From positions 1,736,001 through 1,800,000 of the forward strand of contig JAJTUQ010000004.1 of assembly GCA_021399445.1 (NCBI GenBank): a stretch of DNA of 64,000 nt. The letters are read 5' to 3'. Position 1 is the stretch's first letter, and each line of letters begins with the position of its first letter. Origin of the DNA: Xylogone sp. PMI_703. Taxonomy: Eukaryota > Ascomycota > Leotiomycetes. Shown piece after piece: positions 33,646 to 43,574 of this stretch. Below the pieces are notes generated by a model. That model made no database searches. It was not told the origin of the DNA and saw nothing but the letters and a program-made list of their open reading frames with translations. The translations under genes were made by a program, and so were the position numbers.

Positions 33646-33705
33646 GGCCCCAACTAAATCGACACCGAGACTCATTAAATCGACACGCAACAACCGATAC
33701 CGGCA
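33646..33705 (+). repeat. MULE terminal inverted repeat, left
   Basis: Begins GGCCCCAACTAAATCGAC and ends at CCGGCA. Exact reverse complement of 36085-36144 over 60 bases; the sequences diverge immediately inward. Confidence 0.92.
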
Positions 33706-34220
33706 CCACCTCAGGCATCAATGCGACTCTTGGCCACATACAAATTATTACTGTCGCAAAAGTAGAATAATGATTCAGTGCTATCCTATAATACTATCAC
33801 TTAAACTGATAATTCAGAAGCCTCCTCCGGGATCTCTACTTCAATACAATCTTGTGTCTCGTTCAACATCACCTCGTCAGCTAAATTAGCTAACAGCTCC
33901 ATATAATTGTCTTTCCAGATCGATGAGAGTACTCTCATATAACTCCGTTCACGTACAGTTCCAGGCTCATATTAGTCTTTATGACCACTTTTAAAGCATG
34001 CTATAGCTAACTGTGTAATTGAAAAAGTAATATATAACTGTTCTTTTGGCTGTAGCAATAAGTCTACAACTGGGGGAGCTGTACTAGGAGGCAATTCGAA
34101 TACTGAAAGTAAACATTTAGTACTAGAACCAGAGGATACTTTCCCCCGATTTAAAGAGCCTTTAGGCCTTCTTTTACCTCGAATTATAAGCGGGTCAAGC
34201 ACTTGAATTGCCGGAGATAA

Positions 34221-35924
34221 TTAAGCTATATCAAGGAATCGATAATATCTCCAGTGTGAATGAATATCTTCAAGCCGAACTGACTCTCTATCTCTAATTC
34301 TCTCCCAAATTATATAGTAACAAAGAATGCCCATAAAAACTTGGATCGTACAATCACATACTAAAGTCAGTACCCCCTTTTTCGGCAATTTACTTACTTC
34401 TGAATAAAGCTTCTGTAGTACATAACCATGGATTTGGCCAATCAATTCAGTGAACATTGAAAGATTGATATTATGTTTTAACCGTAATTAATCTTAAGCT
34501 ACTACCTCTGTAATTCCATGCTATTAAATACTCCAAAACAGTTCTAATTGCTCAAATACGTTATTCAAGTCTTTATTAGATCACTGTAAATATAGCTTCA
34601 AAGTGCTATGACAGCTTTCAATAGAGGAAATGACTAGAACCCCAAAATGAAGACGTTAGTTAACCTAATATTACACTAATTTCTCTTTCCAAGGAATAAG
34701 CCATATATTTATCACATAATCAATAATATTATGATTAAATTTCTTCAATTCAACAAGATTATCAGTATATTGACGTTCATTCGTAGAATTAAAGACATTG
34801 ACACAGGCTTGTAAGAATAATTTAAAGTCTAGGTGACGTTCCCAAATCCTATCTTTCCTTTTGGTTAAAGCTGGGAAATATCACTTAGTTTTGGCCAATA
34901 TATTCATATTAACGTGCCACTAGTAAAGGATATGGAAAAACCTAAAGAATAATACATCAATAGCTTTGATCAAAACTAATTCTTTATCAGTTACAATAGA
35001 ATATGACTGCTGAATCTCATGTTGTTGCATTATCTCTTGGAGCTGACTAAGTACTTAATTATATACTTTTTCGGTTTCATCTGACAAGAAAATAAGCCCT
35101 ACTTAAATTACTTTATTCCCTCCTGTTATAGTACAAATATTCAGAAACAAAAACTTAAATCAGTTAGTTTTATATATATAATCCATCAATAAAATGTCAG
35201 GATTTTGCTTCTAAAGCTCGAGAGATTTAAGGTAGATAAACAACAATTAAGTGAAGTTATTTATAAGATTCATCGAATAAGACAGGTTAAAGCCATACTC
35301 TTTGAGTTTATACCTGAATTATTAGTATTTAAGCAGAATTTAAACTTAATATAATACTTACAAAAGTAATTAAATTAGTGTCCTATTCCCTAATTTAGAG
35401 ATCCATATTGATTGACTGATATTTGCAATATCAATACTGGTTAATCGAACGTCAAGGTGATTGATACATAGAGTACTGAGGATTTGTGAATTAAGAATAC
35501 CAGATTTCAACAAAGATTCGACTTAAATACAAATAGTTAAATCCAGAGAGCCTATTCTATGCGCTAGATATGCAATTGAGGTTATAGAAGCCAGATGATT
35601 ATGGGATCCATTTAAGACCATCAGTAACCAATTTCCAGAGATTACATCTTTAGATACAACAACTCTCATTTCACATCTACACTTTTTAGTTCCAGTTTTA
35701 GAACACTGTTTACTTGGGTGAACAATAGACTTTTTGCTTCTTAAATCATAACTATTACTATAATCACAATCATACAAAACGCAATATGGTTTAGAACTTC
35801 GAATACGGAAAGCATATCCATTCGTACAGGCATGCGATTGAATTGCAGCAAAAAGAGTGGAAATGTCAGTATAAACAGCTTCTGGGGGTGGAGGGCCACA
35901 GGGAGAAGGCTTAGGAGTTGCCAT
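34221..35924 (-). pseudogene. MULE transposase, interrupted by many stops
   Basis: The ATG at 35924 opens a 134-codon intact stretch, beginning MATPKPSPCGPPPPEAVY. It contains a FAR1/WRKY-GCM1-like zinc region: FRIRSSKPYCVLYDCDYS, then CRCEMRV and SHNHLASI (the distal Cys and His ligands). Downstream, the conserved MULE domain can be read with stops: DETEKVYN, LSQLQEIMQQHEI, SIVTDKELVLIKAIDVLF and WHVNMNILAKTK. The stops (for instance one just before WHVNM, where Arg is expected) are what C-to-T changes on the coding strand would give. The C-terminal piece at 34221-34457 includes EDIHSHWRYYRF. It is not functional as read. Repair is not attempted. Confidence 0.8.
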
Positions 35925-36084
35925 TGCACGTTACTATTAAAGCTTCAATATAATATGAGAACGATAACTATGACAATAATGATTGCAAGTACAGTGGGAG
36001 AGAGACAATCATAATTGCGGTGAGTGGAACATTGGAGGGCTCACAGTGTCTTACTAAATTGGGTGTAGTCGCATGGTCCGTGTA

Positions 36085-36144
36085 TGCCGGTATCGGTTGT
36101 TGCGTGTCGATTTAATGAGTCTCGGTGTCGATTTAGTTGGGGCC
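36085..36144 (-). repeat. MULE terminal inverted repeat, right
   Basis: Sixty bases ending GATTTAGTTGGGGCC, exact reverse complement of the left repeat. It is followed directly by TATTAATA, the target duplication. Confidence 0.92.
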
Positions 36145-36152
36145 TATTAATA

Positions 36153-37014
36153 TTCACTGTTTGCTTGCCAAGGCCGTCTTCAACCATCTGAGATAAATAT
36201 ACGGGAAGCAATCACGGCAGTTATTCCAAGTATGTGGTTGGTTGAATAGATGAGGTTAGGATATTTCGCAGCAGTTCCAGATATCGACACTAACTTACCG
36301 GTAGATTGGCTCTCCTACTTCGTGAGAGATCTGCCCCATGGGGTAGCAGGGATTATTCAGGGGCCGGCTATCAACGGTCGACGGAGTAGTGGATAAAGCC
36401 GGAGGAGGCACCCGTTCAAAATCACCTTCTCAATTTATCCCAAGGACAACAAATAGGAGTCAAGGAAGGTGTTGCGCAAGATTATCAAAGTTTCCCAAAG
36501 AGCATAGCAATGTCATAGAGTATTATAACTTATAGTAGCTTTTAATGGTTTGATGTTCTACGTATTTCCGCCATGCTACTCGATAGCTTCCGTCGAATGT
36601 CACTTCACTTAGACTGGGGCTTTCCACTTTCTTGAATAAACCGCAATTAGTAGCTATACCATGATTGAGACGGGGTCACGCCTATGGAATCATTCCGCCT
36701 TTGAATATATGCCGCATAAAGCCTTAAAAATCCTGTAGATGCTTCGGTTAGATCGAAGGAAGATATCTCCAAATGATAAGGAGATACTATACTCCTTAGC
36801 TAGACGCAGAGCTCTTCCATATAGGATTATAAAAGTGCTTAGATTGAAGCTTACAAAACATTTGATACTATTTAATAATAGCTGAAAAGAGATTAAGGAT
36901 ATTTTAATTTTGTAATAAATATGTGTTCCGGCCCAAGAGCTAATATAGCCAAATAATCGGTGGGGAATACGGAGCTAACTCGTTGTTGCCAAACAGGCCC
37001 TGACTTGCAATAAA
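36153..37014. other. Repeat-rich intergenic stretch
   Basis: No gene or clear element end found. A 10-base palindrome CCCCATGGGG lies near 36338. Composition becomes AT-rich toward 36900. Confidence 0.35.
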
Positions 37015-37640
37015 CTATTCTATAGTATATTGGGCCGACCTTTGCTTTTTAAGTGGATATAACCGAGAATACTTGGTAAAGTAATCCTTGATATGTAATA
37101 TCCACTTATATTGGCCGGAAGGTTCATGCCTCATATCAATCAAATCCACTTGAACACGCTCCCAAGCTCCCTGAGATATGATTAGCTCCTGTGGAGCTTT
37201 GTTGAAGTTGGCCGATTGACAGAACAATTTTTGCACAATTTGAGGACAAATTCAGCTTCATCACGCTTGATTCCATAATATTGTTGTTCAATAGCTGACC
37301 ATACTTCATTCCTGCCAGCATAACAAAGTTTAAGGTGTTCTGTTGCAATACAACCAAATAGTTCAGTATCTTGAACTACGTATCTTGGCTTTTGGTGCTA
37401 TGAATCAGGCTTGAAATGAAGTTTGTAATTGATAAGCTCGAAGGATTCGACTCTTTGCTTAATATTTGAGTCACTTCGATTCTCCGGCTTCAAGTTTGGT
37501 TTGTCGACGAAGGTCATAATCCGTTGCCAATGCTCTGGTTGAATAGCTCTACGTTTAATATAACTATCACAGTAGATATATTACTGAAAAGCATCATGGA
37601 CTTCTTGAGGGAAAGAGTTAATTGCTTCAATAGACGCCAT
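37015..37640 (-). pseudogene. Integrase (retroviral-type, rve) relic of a transposable element
   Basis: The minus strand carries, in shifting frames, the N-terminal part EHLKLCYAGRNEVWSAIEQQ with CKNC completing an HHCC zinc-binding site, and then AWERVQVDLIDMRHEPSGQYK with WILHIKDYFTKYSRLYPL (the start of the rve core with the first catalytic Asp). A beginning at about 37637 (MASIEAINSFPQE) is interrupted by a TAA. This arrangement resembles Gypsy/Ginger-type integrases in KRBA2-like proteins. It lacks the rest of the catalytic core, so it is a decayed fragment. No LTR or inverted repeat could be attached to it. Confidence 0.7.
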
Positions 37641-39879
37641 CTTGATCAAAATATTATGTCGAAAACGCACAAATGTGACGTGTTGTTGAAAGGCTATATT
37701 CAAATCGCTCCACCGCTGTATGCTGTATTGGCCTATAGGCCGGCTGGTAGGCAATGTAGAATATTGGGCTATCGACCGCCGACTGGTTAATGCACTTGGG
37801 GATGGCAGTGGATTCCGAATGGACCATAAATATTGAAATTATTAAAGCCGAAGGTGATTTATTCTAATCTTTAGTTATACTCAAAGGAAGTGACCTCTAA
37901 TCAACGTGCGGTATGAACCGTAGTATTGTAACAAGTATCTCTCGGGTTATTCAACAACATAATTACGGTTAATATCTTAAAGAATAGCTAATTAACACTT
38001 AATCACCGACAAGAGTCTCCAGGAGTCTCTTCCTGCCTCGGCCGCAGTTTACCGCCCTTTTCCAGCCGCGCCAATTCCGGCGCCTGCCGTTCTTATCCTC
38101 CAGCTAACTCTAATCCTCTGTACTTCATCATCTGTTGCCTCTAACCCACAGCATTTGCAGCGGTATGGATAGACCTCGACAACGCATTCGAAGTTTCGCA
38201 AGAATTCTAACGAACCTACAAGGCCTGTGTTTCTTGGCAGAATAGGAAGGCCAGGTGTGTCTTGGGTCCGGAAGACCATCCCCCCTATGCTAGATGTCGT
38301 CGAAAATACCGAGAATGTGTTTAGTGATGATGAATGCAGGGAATCCCGTCCCAAGAGTAAGAATGAACTTCTTCTATTCACTGATGGGACGGAATCTAGG
38401 GATGAGGATGTGAAAAGTTCAAGCTAATGTGCTTGGCTACTGCGTTAGACGGCTCACCCGCTCGTAATATGCTGACAACTTCACATCTGGGCACGGAATT
38501 CAGTTAATCGAATATGGGTATTCCAAATAATTCGGGAGGTGAAGCGGCTTTATCAATCGTTGAGTAACGGGCTTCCAGACGGAACAGCCACCACTAAGAT
38601 GATGTTCACTCTAACAGACATCCAGCGCGTTGTTGCTTATCGTTTGGCGCCTTTGTTTTAAGGCAAGTGCCTAAGGGGATGTGCATGCCGGCAGGAGCCA
38701 GAGGTCGGGAATCTGAACCCGATATACTAGCCACTCCTCCCTTCTATTATTTAACGGCTACTTATGATCTTTTTAAAGCTAAGGGGATTGATCAATTGCA
38801 ACGTACGCCTTGTCTCTGCGCATCTCAGAGGTCTTGTCCCCTCCTAACTGAAAGGCCATCTACTGTAACAGACGTCCGCGCTTTGATAGAAGTCCAGAAC
38901 TTTCTGCGTCTAACCGTGACGGTGGCGTTAACCAGGTACCGGCATCTAACCCCGAAAACTGGCAGCATCGCTCTCCATTCTCTACCTCAGGTCTGACTAA
39001 CCCAGTGATGCGGACAATAGTTTCGAGTGGAAATGATGCCCTAAGCATCTTACTTGAAGCTGCTTCGATAGAAGAGAACCAGGCTTGTAAAGGGGTGAAA
39101 ATTTTGCTAATGAGGGTTTGGCGTCGGCTTGCGATACCGGTAGTTGCGGAGCCGGAGCGCCCGCGGGGCCAACCCGTGGAGTGCCTTTAGCTCAGGCCTT
39201 ATTAAACAACCAGAAACGGTATATGCTCTGATAGAAAGTTCCTTAGAAAGGTCGAGCTATAGTACAGCTAGATTAGTGTAAAAGAGGCTAAAAGACGTCA
39301 GGTCACACTCTAGGCCATGAGGATTGAAAAGAAGAATAGTATAAGTCATACAAATCGAGAAATATCACTGCATCCTTTGCTGTAAGTTAGCCTGTAGTAA
39401 CAAACCGACAAGAAGACCAAACCATAAGTACTTCGGGACCGGGTAGGGGGAGATCCTGCTGGAGAGTCGTGATCGTACTCGTACCTACAGTGGAAGCGAC
39501 CTTAACAAAATAAACACCAAATGCTGTAAACGTATAGTTGAAATATATTGCGATAAAGCATACTAAACGCGTAACAGCTCCTAATAAGATTGCGTCGCGT
39601 GACAATTACAGGTTGTGCTGTACAGTAATTACAGACTGCCAACGACCTACGGCCGCTGGCTTTAGCCCTAAAGATAAGAAGCCTGTAGGGCCTGTATAAG
39701 ACTTTACGTGCGATTCACAACTTTGGATAACTACTAGACTAATAATATAACTAGAACACTACTTAAATCAATTTAATTGTACTGTATAATTGAATATCTG
39801 TACGGATGTTGCCTTCAAGGGAAATGTCCCACGCTAAAAATACCGCCCTTTTCGTAAATGGCCATACGCTGTAAGTACC
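37641..39879. other. Low-complexity and relic region with a possible plus-strand fragment
   Basis: Mostly AT-rich and without an intact gene. From 38177 to 38427 the plus strand reads a coherent frame (STTHSKFRKNSNEPTRPV, then RPGVSWVRKTIPPML and SDDECRESRPKSK) that ends in a stop and has no recognisable start; it may be a fragment of a dead element. A more GC-rich block lies at 38800-39190. Nothing else is supported. Confidence 0.35.
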
Positions 39880-40048
39880 TTATCCCCCGGAGCCTCATGC
39901 CTCTTTTAGTGTAAGGCATCAATGGCCGTAAAGATTCTTGCAGGGACATTGAGCAAATCAAGAAAAGTACTACTTGTTTTAAACCAATAAAAATCTGTTA
40001 GGCCATTGATGCCTTACACTAAAAGAGGCATGAGGCTCCGGGGGATAA
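39880..40048. repeat. Perfect 48-base inverted repeat (hairpin or MITE-like element)
   Basis: The arm at 39880-39927 begins TTATCCCCCGGAGCCTCATG; the arm at 40001-40048 is its exact reverse complement over 48 bases. The spacer is 73 bases. This could fold as a long hairpin. Outer bases suggest a TA target duplication (TACC on the left, CTA on the right), but the ends do not align exactly, so element identity is uncertain. Confidence 0.85.
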
Positions 40049-40663
40049 CTAAGCAATTCTTAGGCTATTCATGCTTTATGATACGCTATAATTATAGCGC
40101 GCTTCAGCACTGTGGCCGCCGTAGCATTCTATAGCGATTTCAATGTAACCGAGATAGCCGACTACAGTGGGTGGACATAAGTCTAAGCGAATTGATTTTT
40201 TACCGCAAAAATGGGCAATATTCATCTATTTTACATTTAATTATCTTTTTACTGGTAGCCTAAATCTTTTTGAAATTCTATGTAAATATATATAGTTTAA
40301 CAAATTATTTAATATATCTGAATATCAAGTTCATTGAGGTGCTGAAAATGTTATAATAATTATTTAAAGTGTACACAAATCTTCTCTCATACAAAATTCG
40401 CGAAATTTATATAGAGGACCAACTTTGTCAGCTTTGACCTCTCATTACAATCTCTACAGCACCTCAGGATATACAGTTTTCAGATATGTCAAAGATCTTA
40501 CTAAAATTTATAGATTTATGTAAAATTCAAAGAAAATTTAGGGTATCAGTAAAAAGATAATTACGTGCAAAGTGGATGAACTTTGGTCTAAAAAGGTTAC
40601 TCGCTTAGACTTGTGTCCACATACTGTATTAATAAATTAAAATAAACGACATTGGTTATCAGC
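40049..40663. other. AT-rich intergenic stretch
   Basis: No gene seen. Very AT-rich from 40180 onward (RIP-like composition by eye). Confidence 0.4.
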
Positions 40664-40790
40664 GCTCCTTTGGCGCAATGGCAGCGCGTAAGTTTTCTAA
40701 CAAAACAGATTCAAAATTGCTCTTGGTAACTCATCTTCTTAGGCAAGACTTCTAATCTTGAGGCTGCGAGTTCGAGTCTCGCAAGGAGTG
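40664..40790 (+). tRNA. tRNA-Arg(TCT) with a 55-base insertion before the anticodon stem
   Basis: Acceptor GCTCCTT (40664-40670) pairs with AAGGAGT (40783-40789); discriminator G follows. D-arm GGCGCAATGGCAGCGC is intact. Anticodon stem CAAGA/TCTTG encloses loop CTTCTAA with anticodon TCT. T-arm GCGAG TTCGAGT CTCGC is perfect. Between the D-arm and anticodon stem there are about 55 extra bases, far more than a tRNA allows and not at the canonical intron site after position 37. The insertion begins TAAGTTTTCTAA, a near-copy of the anticodon-arm segment. A run of seven T (from 40803) can serve as pol III terminator. It may be a tRNA pseudogene, or have an unusual processing route. Confidence 0.72.
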
Positions 40791-41061
40791 GACTTATAAA
40801 ACTTTTTTTGCCCTTTGTCTAATATATTATACGAGTACTATGTCCTGGTTGCAGATCCCTCGTAGCTCCCTTGCAGCTAGGTAGTGGGCACTGACGATGA
40901 GAACAGGTAAGATAGCCATAATATTAATCTATAAGGAAAAGGTTTCATTCTACTTTCTGGAGGCAGAGATCGATTTTTATATTACCTTTTAGTTCTTAGA
41001 TAGAATTTACTCTATTGATAAGGGGGGAGAAAAAGAAAAACTACTCCTTATACGACTTAAA
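40791..41061. other. AT-rich flank of the tRNA
   Basis: Includes the pol III T-run and AT-rich DNA before the solo LTR. No gene seen. Confidence 0.4.
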
Positions 41062-41066
41062 CTCAT

Positions 41067-41413
41067 TGTCACGAACCAGCTAGGAACACGGAAGGCCTGA
41101 GGCTCGGCAGGCGAAGCCCTGCACAGAGAGCGGACCAGGGTCACATGACAGGGATCATTCGGATCATTGGGATCATTGCGAGGATCCAGAGGATCCAGAT
41201 GATCCAAGGAAATTCATAGTCTATATAAGTTCATGTATTACCAAGTAAATAAGAGCCTCGTGCTCAACTTACAATACAGATTGTTACCCATACAATTGTA
41301 GTTACGATCATATACTATATTACACTGATCCCCGAGCTCTCACCGACCCCTCTACGACCTAGTATATACTTATACACTCTATAGGACCTAGGTAGAGACT
41401 TAGGTTCGTAACA
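41067..41413 (+). mobile_element. Solo LTR, plus orientation, 347 bases
   Basis: Begins TGTCACGAACC and ends GTTCGTAACA, i.e. TGT...ACA, and is flanked by the 5-base duplication CTCAT (41062-41066 and 41414-41418). It contains repeated GGATC-type units (41155-41210), a CTATATAAGTTC stretch at 41221, and then AAGAGCCTCGTGCTCAACT at 41251. The same motif occurs in the next solo LTR, so the two belong to one family. No internal coding region remains. Confidence 0.85.
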
Positions 41414-41418
41414 CTCAT

Positions 41419-41898
41419 GCCTCAAATTTAGAGTCTAGTTAAGACTACTTAATCAGCTATTACGAATTATCGATTTAACAAGCTTCTGTATATTCAGCTA
41501 TTTACCATTAATTCAACGATTATCATAATGTTCAAGGCCCTCGAGACTTAACACCTGTACGTGGTGAGGACTACGAACTTATAATATTCCCGAGGTAATA
41601 TCTATAAAGTTAAGATTAAATCTGAATCAAATCGAATCAACGTTATACTTATATATTTTATCTTCTTTTCGACTTTATTCTTGATCATAATTACCTTATA
41701 ATTTTTAATAATATAACTTTTTTGAAACGTTTTCAGAAAGAAAATATTATAAATTACTTAATTACCGAAAAAGAAAAGTTCAGAATATTTATTATTAAGT
41801 CTGTTTAGAAAACTTTTGATTATAGTCAAATTACTTAAGATTTGGTTTTAAAAGTTTTGAATACTTATTCACAGAAGGAAATTTTTTCTTATAAACTA
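41419..41898. other. AT-rich DNA between two solo LTRs
   Basis: Very AT-rich (41580-41900), without a gene. A CATAATGTTCAAGG motif at 41525 is repeated at 42792, suggesting shared older repeat debris. Confidence 0.35.
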
Positions 41899-42093
41899 CT
41901 TTATGTAACGTTCCTACGTTGGGGTTTGGCTATTACTCAAATAATAGGCTTGAGAGGTCAAGGGAGCAAGTGAAACTTAGATTGTAGAACTTTTACTTTG
42001 AAATGCAGGTATGCTGTAAATCAATTGAGTTGAGCACGAGGCTCTTATCTACTGTAAAACTATCTACTTATATAGTATGTGTTGGTGACTGGA

Positions 42094-42167
42094 TCCGCCT
42101 GGATCCCTATGGTCCTGGATCCAAGAGATCCCATCCGGTCCTAGATCCAAGGGATCCCATCCGGTCC
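42094..42167. repeat. GATCC-type tandem repeats inside the LTR
   Basis: Units of about 26 bases built on GATCCAAG(A/G)GATCCCATCC with GGTCCTA follow each other twice, preceded by two shorter CTGGATCC copies. Similar but different GATC repeats occur in the other solo LTR at 41155-41210. Confidence 0.7.
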
Positions 42168-42242
42168 TATTTGTCGCATGCTCGCTTATTTGCTAGTACT
42201 AGCTTTTTGCACGTACAAGTAAATAACTAGCACAAGCAGAAA

Positions 42243-42340
42243 GGTAGTACTATTCTCTCGATAATACTACCACCTAGTTAGTACAACCAAAGGGTTAGTA
42301 CTATAACTTCGATAGTACTATCCTTTAGCTTGTACAACCC
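42243..42340. repeat. Tandem hairpin units built on TAGTACTAT
   Basis: 42243-42271 is a near-perfect palindrome (GGTAGTACTAT and ATAATACTACC around CTCTCG). 42292-42325 is another built on TTAGTACTATA and GATAGTACTA. Outer GTACAACC motifs (42281, 42331) frame the second. The series continues with TAGTACT/AGTACTA variants to 42420. Confidence 0.7.
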
Positions 42341-42527
42341 TTTTTTATAATACTAGTGTTGAACTGGTACTATCCTTTCGCTAATACTAGTAATGCGATA
42401 ATACTAGCGACACCATAACCAGGTCCCTGATAGCCGTCTTAATTTATACTTATTTAACTGAGGCGACGGCTATAGGGGCCCTATACTCAGGTTACTTGTC
42501 ACAACCCTGCGGGGTCGTGACACTTTA

Positions 42528-43574
42528 ATTAACAAAAGAAGTTCATATAAAATAATTTTATAACTAAAGTATATACAAAAAATGTTTTCTTGAATATACA
42601 AAGTATTATAATATTGTAAGATCAGAGATCCAGGATTGTTTATTATAAAATCCTTTTTTCCTTTGTGGTTTTTAGTCTTATTATGAATAATATTTGTATA
42701 TAATTCCTAAGTTTAACACATCTTAATATCCCCAGGGAGGTCAGGTCACCATGCCGCTAGACGTAAATAACTATAAATAAATAAATAAATCATAATGTTC
42801 AAGGTTTCTATAATTTATTTAATTATAATTAGTCCAAAACAAGAGGCGCTAAAGGTAGTCCAGGCCTACAGTATTGGCTGTACCGTATCGCCAACGCCCT
42901 CGGCTACAGGCCTAAGGCCCTGTAAGCGAAGCTCTGCAGCGCCTGAGCTCGCTGAGCCTGTAGCGCCTTATCGTCGGCTCGCTTAGCCGGCCTGTATTTC
43001 TAGTCATCTCCTCATGATCGGAGGATGTGAGTGTAAATATCTGAGACCTGAGTTCTAGTTTATTGTATTGTGTCATATAAGGGAACTTGTGATGTGTTTG
43101 TTTATGAAGCATTTGAAGGCAGTTTGTAGTCCTCTACAGCAAGATTTCCCTTGAGTGAATGCTTGAGTTTTCTCGCTTGAAAATTCGGTAATTACATAAA
43201 GATTAAAGACTAGTGGTCTCCGAGCTGGTGGTGATTAAGTCGACCGTATAAACGCTGTGATGTATTTAAGTATTCCCAATATTTAATGATTAATTGATGA
43301 TTGTTGTGGCCAGAACATATGTAAAGTCTCCGAAACCAAGTCTCAAGGCTCGATCTGCTTTGCTGTACTCTGTTCTTATACACTTTATTTCCTAGAGACT
43401 TTGACAATTTCTTAACTTTCATATAACGCGTTTCCTCATTAGTTTTGTTAAGTAATTTCCAACATTCCTAACTACTGTTAAGAAAGGTTAGAAGTCATAT
43501 GTTTACCATCACCTGACAACGTCAACAACTGTAGATTTCCCCACGCTTACCTTTATCCTATCGGGCTTCCCACA
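42528..43574. other. AT-rich repeat debris
   Basis: No gene. A short GC-rich island at 42850-43000 with repeated GCCTGTAGCG/GCCTCGGC motifs stands out from the surrounding AT-rich DNA. Confidence 0.35.

Larger units (their letters stand above)
33646..36144 (-). mobile_element. Mutator-like DNA transposon (MULE), 2.5 kb, complete ends, dead transposase
   Basis: A 2499-base element bounded by 60-base terminal inverted repeats that are identical in both ends (33646-33705 and 36085-36144, outer bases GGCCCCAACTAAATCGAC) and by an 8-base target duplication. Inside, the minus strand carries a FAR1/GCM-like zinc region and a decayed MULE transposase domain. The interior from about 34480 to 35500 is extremely AT-rich, with many TAA/TAG codons. 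The element lies 85 bases upstream of the MFS transporter start at 33561, so it may have altered that promoter. The identical ends imply a recent move, while the coding region cannot make a transposase, so movement was probably driven in trans. Confidence 0.9.
33638..36152. repeat. 8-base target-site duplication TATTAATA flanking the MULE
   Basis: TATTAATA occurs at 33638-33645 and again at 36145-36152, exactly abutting the outer ends of the element. An 8-base duplication fits MULE-type (8-10 bases) insertion. Confidence 0.85.
41904..42522 (-). mobile_element. Solo LTR, minus orientation, 619 bases
   Basis: Read on the minus strand it begins TGTCACGACCCCG and ends with AACGTTACA, flanked by CTTTA duplications (41899-41903 and 42523-42527). 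It shares the start TGTCACGA and the 19-base motif AGCCTCGTGCTCAACT (here 42028-42046) with the LTR at 41067, in reverse. It is 270 bases longer owing to GATCC-type tandem repeats (42094-42167) and a run of hairpin units (42190-42420). Confidence 0.85.

Noticed and set aside
34221..35924. The MULE interior as a usable transposase gene
   Set aside because: Only the first 134 codons are open; the catalytic region has many stops. It is a pseudogene.
36153..37014. A second transposon end near 36300-36400
   Set aside because: Short palindromes such as CCCCATGGGG are present but no paired inverted repeat or target duplication was found.
40664..40790. The tRNA insertion as an ordinary fungal tRNA intron
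   Set aside because: Canonical introns sit after base 37 within the anticodon loop. Here the anticodon stem and loop are contiguous and the extra bases lie before the stem.
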